Shown piece by piece: positions 59,137 to 64,000 of a DNA stretch of 64,000 nt (its first letter is position 1; the number at the start of each line of letters is the position of its first letter). The translations under genes were made by a program, and so were the position numbers. The stretch comes from Ulota crispa (Eukaryota > Streptophyta > Bryopsida > Orthotrichales > Orthotrichaceae), in assembly GCA_963920765.1 (NCBI GenBank), contig OY987248.1, positions 13,674,539 through 13,738,538 of the forward strand, in the 5' to 3' direction. Below the pieces are notes generated by a model. That model did no database searches, was not told the DNA's origin, and was given only the letters and a program-made list of their open reading frames with translations.

Positions 59137-61140
59137 TCAAAGGGTCAACTACTACGCTCATTGAGACTGACAAACTACGTCTCCCATATCCGGATAAAGA
59201 GTTCTGTTATTGAGAACAATGGTTCATTGAGGTAATAGACATTTGCTTTGCATTGTTGTATTTGTAGGAAGCAATGATCATGTTGCAACTGTAATTGTTG
59301 GAGAGAAATAGAGACTCTTTTGTGACCTTACTAGCGGTTATTCACCTTGTAGTATGGTTGTAGCTTGTGGAGGTTTCTTCACTATGCTTGATGTGAGTGT
59401 TCCACTAAAAGTGTCTATACAATAGTGCCTGATTAACATGAAAGCATCGGGAAAAAATATCTTTTCATCTTATAGAAGCATTCACCGTAGCAAAACTCAC
59501 CATGCCAAAAAGGAAAGCCATGCTTCTAGGGCTAGCGTAATGGTAAAGGCAAATTTGTCTTACATAAATAGGTTTTGTTCATAAAGCAACCCTTGGACAT
59601 TAATGCAAGAGGTGCTTTTTTCTTATGGAAACATTTTTTCTTACCTAGGCAAAGAACACGTGTTCTTGGCCTGACTGGGACAGGGACAATCATGTTAGGC
59701 AAGCATTTTTGTTACATGGGTTAATCCTATGGAAGCACCACTGTAGTTAGAATTGCCCTGGGGTGGGACTTAACATCCATTTCATCAATTGAAATCCTTA
59801 TATTTGCAAATGTAAAAACGATCTTGCAAAAAACATTTGCATAGGCGAGTGTGATTAGTCACCCAAGCATAGAAGGTGAGAAAGATATTGCGTACGGAAT
59901 AATGTGTAAGTTCAATTGTGTATCCTTCACCCATCAAACTATGTAATATATTGTCTACATATCTCTTCACATACTCAAAAATACGTAAGAATTATTAGAC
60001 GTTGACTAAGGTTGTAACCAATCTTCCACCTACCAACGCATAATGTTGCTCTAACTACCACACAAGCAGTAGACTTGAGGTTCCGTCAGTAATAAATTTA
60101 GCATCGAGTAACTCAATATCAACACCTTATACCTTGCATTTCAAGCATCATAAAAGGATTAATAGCACCACCAAGGAAAACACAGCCAAGACCATTCCAT
60201 GTCAATTTGTTCTTAACAACGACATTCCCACAAAACTGTTGAAAACTCATCAGCACTGCTGCTTTCATATATATTACAGTAAATGTGGTCACGCAAACCA
60301 TTGCATGTCATACACACACCCTAAATATTCTCCATCAAGGAGAGCACTGTAACTCCAGAGAAATCCTCACAAACAGTTATTGTTCGACATACTTGAGGAA
60401 AGGCCATGCCAAGCACCAGCCAGACGTATATCAATCCTAAGCTGACTTTGTATATTTAATGGGAAACGCAGGGTCCAAGTTGATGCCGCACTTCCCGAGG
60501 GGATCGGTGGAGCCCAAGCGCTGCATACGAATGTAACCGGCCTCGCCCCAGAACTCACCCCACGAGTTCTTCACAATCCAGTAGTTCCTGCCTTGCTCGT
60601 CGCTACCGAATCCCACGACCAACACTCCGTGGTCCAGTTTGGCGCCACAAGAGCCTGTGAACACACCCTGTTTCTCCAATAGTCCAATTCAGCCAAGCAA
60701 CTATCAGAGAGCAAGCAATGAATACGATATACTAAACAATAACAAAACACGTGTGAAAGTCAAGTGCTCTAAGCAGCGTTGTTACTGCAAGTATAGGCTG
60801 TTGGATAGTTTAGGCGGACAAACGAATTAAACCTGACTGGCAGACGGACGGAGGTGTCTGCTCTTGTTTTTTAAGGCATTTTTAGGGTTTTTGACCTAAA
60901 AAGGAAAGAATCAAATCATTACTTTTCATTTTTATTATGTGATATGGTTTTAAATCCACATTTTGACTTCTTGACAACAATGAATGTCACCAACATGCAC
61001 AAAGTAAGTTTATTTCATCATTTTTTATCATTTTCTGAAGCTAACTAGGAGTTGACTACATGACCTGCATCGAGCACTTCGGAAGGACATGCAACCAGAC
61101 GGACAGATAGTCCAGTGTGACAACCATGACTCTAAGAAAT

Positions 61141-61190
61141 ATAACATGATATTTGTTAATTTGGGAAAAAGTTTGACCCAAAACGGATTT
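61141..61190. mobile_element. Fragment of an AACACC-family MITE end
   Basis: ATAACATGATATTTGTTAAT followed by TTGGGAAAAAG matches the inner part of the family terminus. No other end is found. It lies in the third intron of the protease gene, 34 bases from exon 3. Confidence 0.45.
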
Positions 61191-61508
61191 AGATAATTAG
61201 AGGTTGGTTTTTCAAAGACGCACCCCTTGATAATGCTGAAACTCGCGACCTGAATCTTCGATGGCGACAGTGACAGGTGTCATAGTGACTGCCTTGAGGA
61301 GGGCGCTCTCTGATTGTGTCGGCACCAACTAGTAGCCGTCGATTGTCACAACAGTCGAGTAGTGCTTCTGAAAAAAAAACGCAAAAAAACGTCACTATTA
61401 GCTTCAAGATCGCTCCAAAAGGATCAAAAAATCTGGACCGAGTGCCAAAAAATCATCATATTTTTGTTTGTATGTTAGATTTCAGTGAAACTGGTCTTTC
61501 TAATATTA

Positions 61509-61722
61509 ATGACTCAGTACCCAATCTTAATGGTTAGAATTGTACATGGTTAAAAGCACGCGTTTAAACGACAAAGATGCTTGACAATCATAGCCAGGAA
61601 TTGAAAAGTTTTGATAATGACTCAGTACCCAATCTTAATGGTTAGAATTGTACATGGTTAAAAGCACGGGTTTAAACGACAAAGATGCTTGACAATCATA
61701 GCCAGGAATTGAAAAGTTTTGA
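61509..61722. repeat. 108-bp tandem duplication in protease intron 2
   Basis: The two units start with GACTCAGTACCCAATCTTAA at 61511 and 61619, nearly identical. They take up more than half of the 368-base intron and end about 13 bases from the donor of exon 2. Confidence 0.95.
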
Positions 61723-62356
61723 GGTGCATATATACCCTACTGATGCACTGGCTACCACTTGACGGCGTGTAGGGGTAATCGTTCTCCGTACGAATGCCAC
61801 CATTCTCATAGATATACTGAAACGCACTTCGCATGGAACCGCCTCTGCAACCCTGATTAGGCCATAAGTCGCAGTCCAGAAGCTCTTGCTCAGACAGAGT
61901 AATCATCTTGCCTGTCGCGATTTGGTTTACTGCCTCCACTACACCCGTTGCCGCGAACGCCCAACAGCTGCCTGCACAGTCGCCATCAACCGCATACGTT
62001 CGTAATTGGACCAAAAGTATAAATCAGTCCACAGTATATGGCGAGGTTCTCTAGACTCAAAGAGCTTCATTCAAATCCCTTGTTCTGTAAAAGAAATTTT
62101 TAAAAAAATAGTGCTTTCAGGCGTACTTGTATAGAGAGCAACTTGCTTACATACACTTATGTGAAATATTGTTAAAAAAGTTAAATGACTGTTTACCCCT
62201 GGCTCACACTAAATTTCTCTAAGGCATTTCTGCAATTCAGATCAGGAGTTATGATCTTCGATGTAAAATCCGAAAAGAGTACGTCATACCTCAGTTGAAT
62301 TGACGGACAAACTGAAAAGAGAAACCTGTACACTGAACTCTTTTCGATTTCCCTAT

Positions 62357-62613
62357 AACGCGTTATTCGTTAATTTGGGAATTTGCTTACAAAGTGGGAC
62401 TCTGGGATTTTTGAAGGTTTCAATTAACTTTCAGGAGTATTCCTAAAATCTGTCCATGTGTCCTCACCTGAGAGGAGGAATTTGAGAAGGAAAAAATCTT
62501 AGTGGTCCAAACGGAATTTGATACCTTCGAATTTGGTTTAAAGGTAACTTTTTGGGTTTAAGGTGGGTACAAAATGGGACACCTGTTTTTCCCAATTTAA
62601 CAAATAACGCGTT
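62357..62613 (+). mobile_element. AACACC-family MITE variant, 257 bp, TSD CTAT
   Basis: Ends AACGCGTTATTCGTTAATTT and ..AACAAATAACGCGTT; the outermost 10 bases differ from those of sister copies, but the inner terminus and body match (GTCCTCACCTGAGAGGAGGA, AAAATCTTAGTGG, GGTAACTTTTTGGG). CTAT is duplicated at 62353..62356 and 62614..62617. In the first intron of the protease gene. Confidence 0.85.
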
Positions 62614-63600
62614 CTATAGGAATTTGCATATGAGTTCCCTGTGTATTATACAAAAGGTAGGGAATACATGTTCTAACAGGGAAATGTGAGAGATGGATAT
62701 ATCATAGAAGAAATAGACAAAAATGTTTAACAATTCCTTTGAAGTGAACAATGGCCGGCACGCAGGGAAAACCACAAATTAGTGAGTACTCACAAGAAAA
62801 ATGTGAAAGAATTCCTGAAACTGACATGGAAATCAGTAAAATTTTGCTGCTGGAGAGCGTAAAGCTTGAAAGTTAAGCATGATTGCGAGTTTTAGAGCTA
62901 CCGTATAGTTTCTAGAGAATGTGAGTTACGAACCGCATCGGCCTTGGTTCTTGACATTGGAGATGGCGCCCGACTGGCGCCAGTCCACTTGAGTCGCAGC
63001 CACGTCGACATCGTTATACATTAAATAATCATTGTCTTGAAGACCGTGAGAGCGGCCAGCCTGGTACCCGCCCAAATACAGCATGGAAAACTCTGCATGC
63101 GTGAGGTCACTGAACTTGTTCAGCCCCATCCAGTAACTCTTCTGCTGCTTGTTGTGGTTGTGGATGAACAGCACGTTGTCCTTGAAGATCTGGAATAGAC
63201 GCTGCTTTTCCATTAGGGAGGGATACACTCGTCCGTGTTTCTGGCTCCACCTCTCGAACAGCGCCACAAATGGGCCGCCATTGGCAACATACTCGGGAAC
63301 ATACTGTTGCTGCGCTTCGTATTTCTCGTAGTTCTCTACGACAGCGTTCACCCTGGTGCCTTGCGCTGGCTGCGCAGCAAACACTAGAAGTACAACAAGT
63401 ACTATTCCACCTGCGGCATGCATGGCTCTTCCTCCGCACCCCATCTCGATACCAAAACTTGCAACTCCGGGACGTCCGGAGGCTCGACTGAGAAAAAGCT
63501 GAGATGAATGAAAACTGTTGGTAGCAACGGTGAAGTCACAAGTCACAAATCACAACAGGTACTACCATAAAAGCAAGGGAATTCAACATCATAGAGTAAA

Positions 63601-63787
63601 GGGAAAATTTTCATGGATACCCCTGAAGTTTGCGGTATTTAGAAAGATATCCTGGCTGCTTTTTCAGAAATTACACAAATACTCTTGGACCATAAATTTC
63701 GGGTGTGTTTTATTGTGCTTGTACTTCCTTCATGACTAATGTTGAATAAGGGAATGTAATGAAACAAAAGAGAAGCAATGTGCACAA
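63601..63787. mobile_element. Truncated Mutator-type MITE upstream of the protease gene
   Basis: Starts GGGAAAATTTTCATGGATAC and follows the left arm and loop of 56989..57280 (CAAATACTCTTGGACCATAA, CTTCCTTCATGA, GCAATGTGCACAAA). It is cut at its right by the next MITE. Confidence 0.6.
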
Positions 63788-63968
63788 AGGGTATCAGATT
63801 CAATGTGAGCCACTAAGATTTTTTCTCTTGCAAATCCCTCCTCTCAGGTGAGGACACATGTGCAAAAAAACGCTGGAGCTCGGATTGAGAAGATCACCTC
63901 AAACTTTTGAAAGCAAGTTTGAAAGTCCCAAATTATACCCTTTTTCCCAATTTACCTAATATGGTGTT
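63788..63968 (-). mobile_element. Partial AACACC-family MITE
   Basis: Reads in reverse relative to 35361..35618: CCACTAAGATTTTTTCTCTTG, CCTCTCAGGTGAGGACACAT, and ends ..CCCAATTTACCTAATATGGTGTT (63946..63968). The other terminus is missing at about 63788, where it meets the Mutator-type fragment. Confidence 0.7.
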
Positions 63969-64000
63969 ATTTGTGTAATATCTTGAAAAAGCAGGGATAT

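Larger units (their letters stand above)
57842..60436. other. Intergenic, between plastid protein gene and protease
   Basis: Holds a truncated Mutator-type MITE at 58264..58465 (GAAAAATTTGATGGATACCC..), a microsatellite TAGTAGTAGTAGTAG at 57902..57916 in the presumed 3' UTR, and a 24-base tandem repeat at 59065..59136. No gene is supported; the open frames here are short and featureless. Confidence 0.5.
60437..63423 (-). pseudogene. Papain-family (C1A) cysteine protease with an in-frame TAG
   Basis: Vacuolar or secreted cysteine endopeptidase. Exons (- strand): 63423..62934, 61971..61736, 61367..61224, 60667..60437; GT..AG and in phase, 366 codons. Signal peptide MHAAGGIVLVVLLVFAAQPA; an in-frame ATG at 63444 is an alternative start. 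The propeptide has the ERFNIN pattern (EKQRLFQIFKDNVLFIHNHN). The mature domain begins near VDWRQSGAISNVKNQG; catalytic Cys166 in GSCWAF, His303 in LDHGV, Asn324 in VKNSWG; Gly/Cys pairs as in the family. No granulin tail. The third exon carries TAG at 61331..61329, in IDGY-stop-LVP, where relatives have Glu or similar. If real, translation ends before the His and Asn. All else looks intact, so the break is recent, a sequencing error, or read through. Confidence 0.85.

Noticed and set aside
1-64000. Reassigned TAG codon, suggested by TAG in the transposase and protease
   Set aside because: DGAT2 ends properly at TAG, so TAG is a normal stop here.

Overview
The window is nuclear DNA of a land plant. 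Evidence: spliced genes with canonical GT..AG introns of about 100 to 2100 bases, a plastid-targeted protein, a plant-type DGAT2 and an NPF transporter, and transposons typical of plants (CACTA, MULE-type MITEs, a TRIM). The DNA is AT-rich and crowded with repeats. I cannot name the species; a seed-free plant (bryophyte, lycophyte or fern) is a guess only.

Layout. 1 to 21678 is the interior and right end of a very large, decayed CACTA (En/Spm) transposon on the + strand; its left end lies before the window. It carries broken TNP2/DUF4218 and DUF4216 transposase pieces, a second coding region, and two long terminal repeats of one LTR family inserted in opposite orientations. 22.4 to 37.1 kb is a nest of non-autonomous elements: a second CACTA-like end, a TTAA-flanked family with CCC..GGG termini, four large foldback (hairpin) elements or palindromic arrays, and a TRIM with a 5-base target duplication that splits one of the TTAA elements. 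37.1 to 38.9 kb is anonymous, partly GC-rich DNA.

Host genes fill the right part. (1) NPF/PTR-family transporter, + strand, coding exons 39530..45778. (2) A coiled-coil protein of unknown function, - strand, 50096..47478. (3) DGAT2 acyltransferase, - strand, 54561..51569, 8 exons, 331 aa, apparently intact. (4) A small plastid membrane protein like Arabidopsis At1g42960, + strand, 55116..57841, 156 aa, divergent from DGAT2 with 554 bases between the start codons. (5) A papain-family cysteine protease, - strand, 63423..60437, complete in exons but with one in-frame TAG, so probably a pseudogene. All exon sets were assembled by hand from splice sites and reading phase.

DGAT2 (ER, oil synthesis) and the plastid envelope protein share a divergent intergenic region, but nothing else links the genes functionally. 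The most distinctive feature of the window is a MITE family of about 258 bases (termini AACACC..GGTGTT) with perfect but variable 4-base target duplications in all five copies whose ends are clear. Several copies sit in introns of the NPF and protease genes, and one has grown an internal 12-copy minisatellite.
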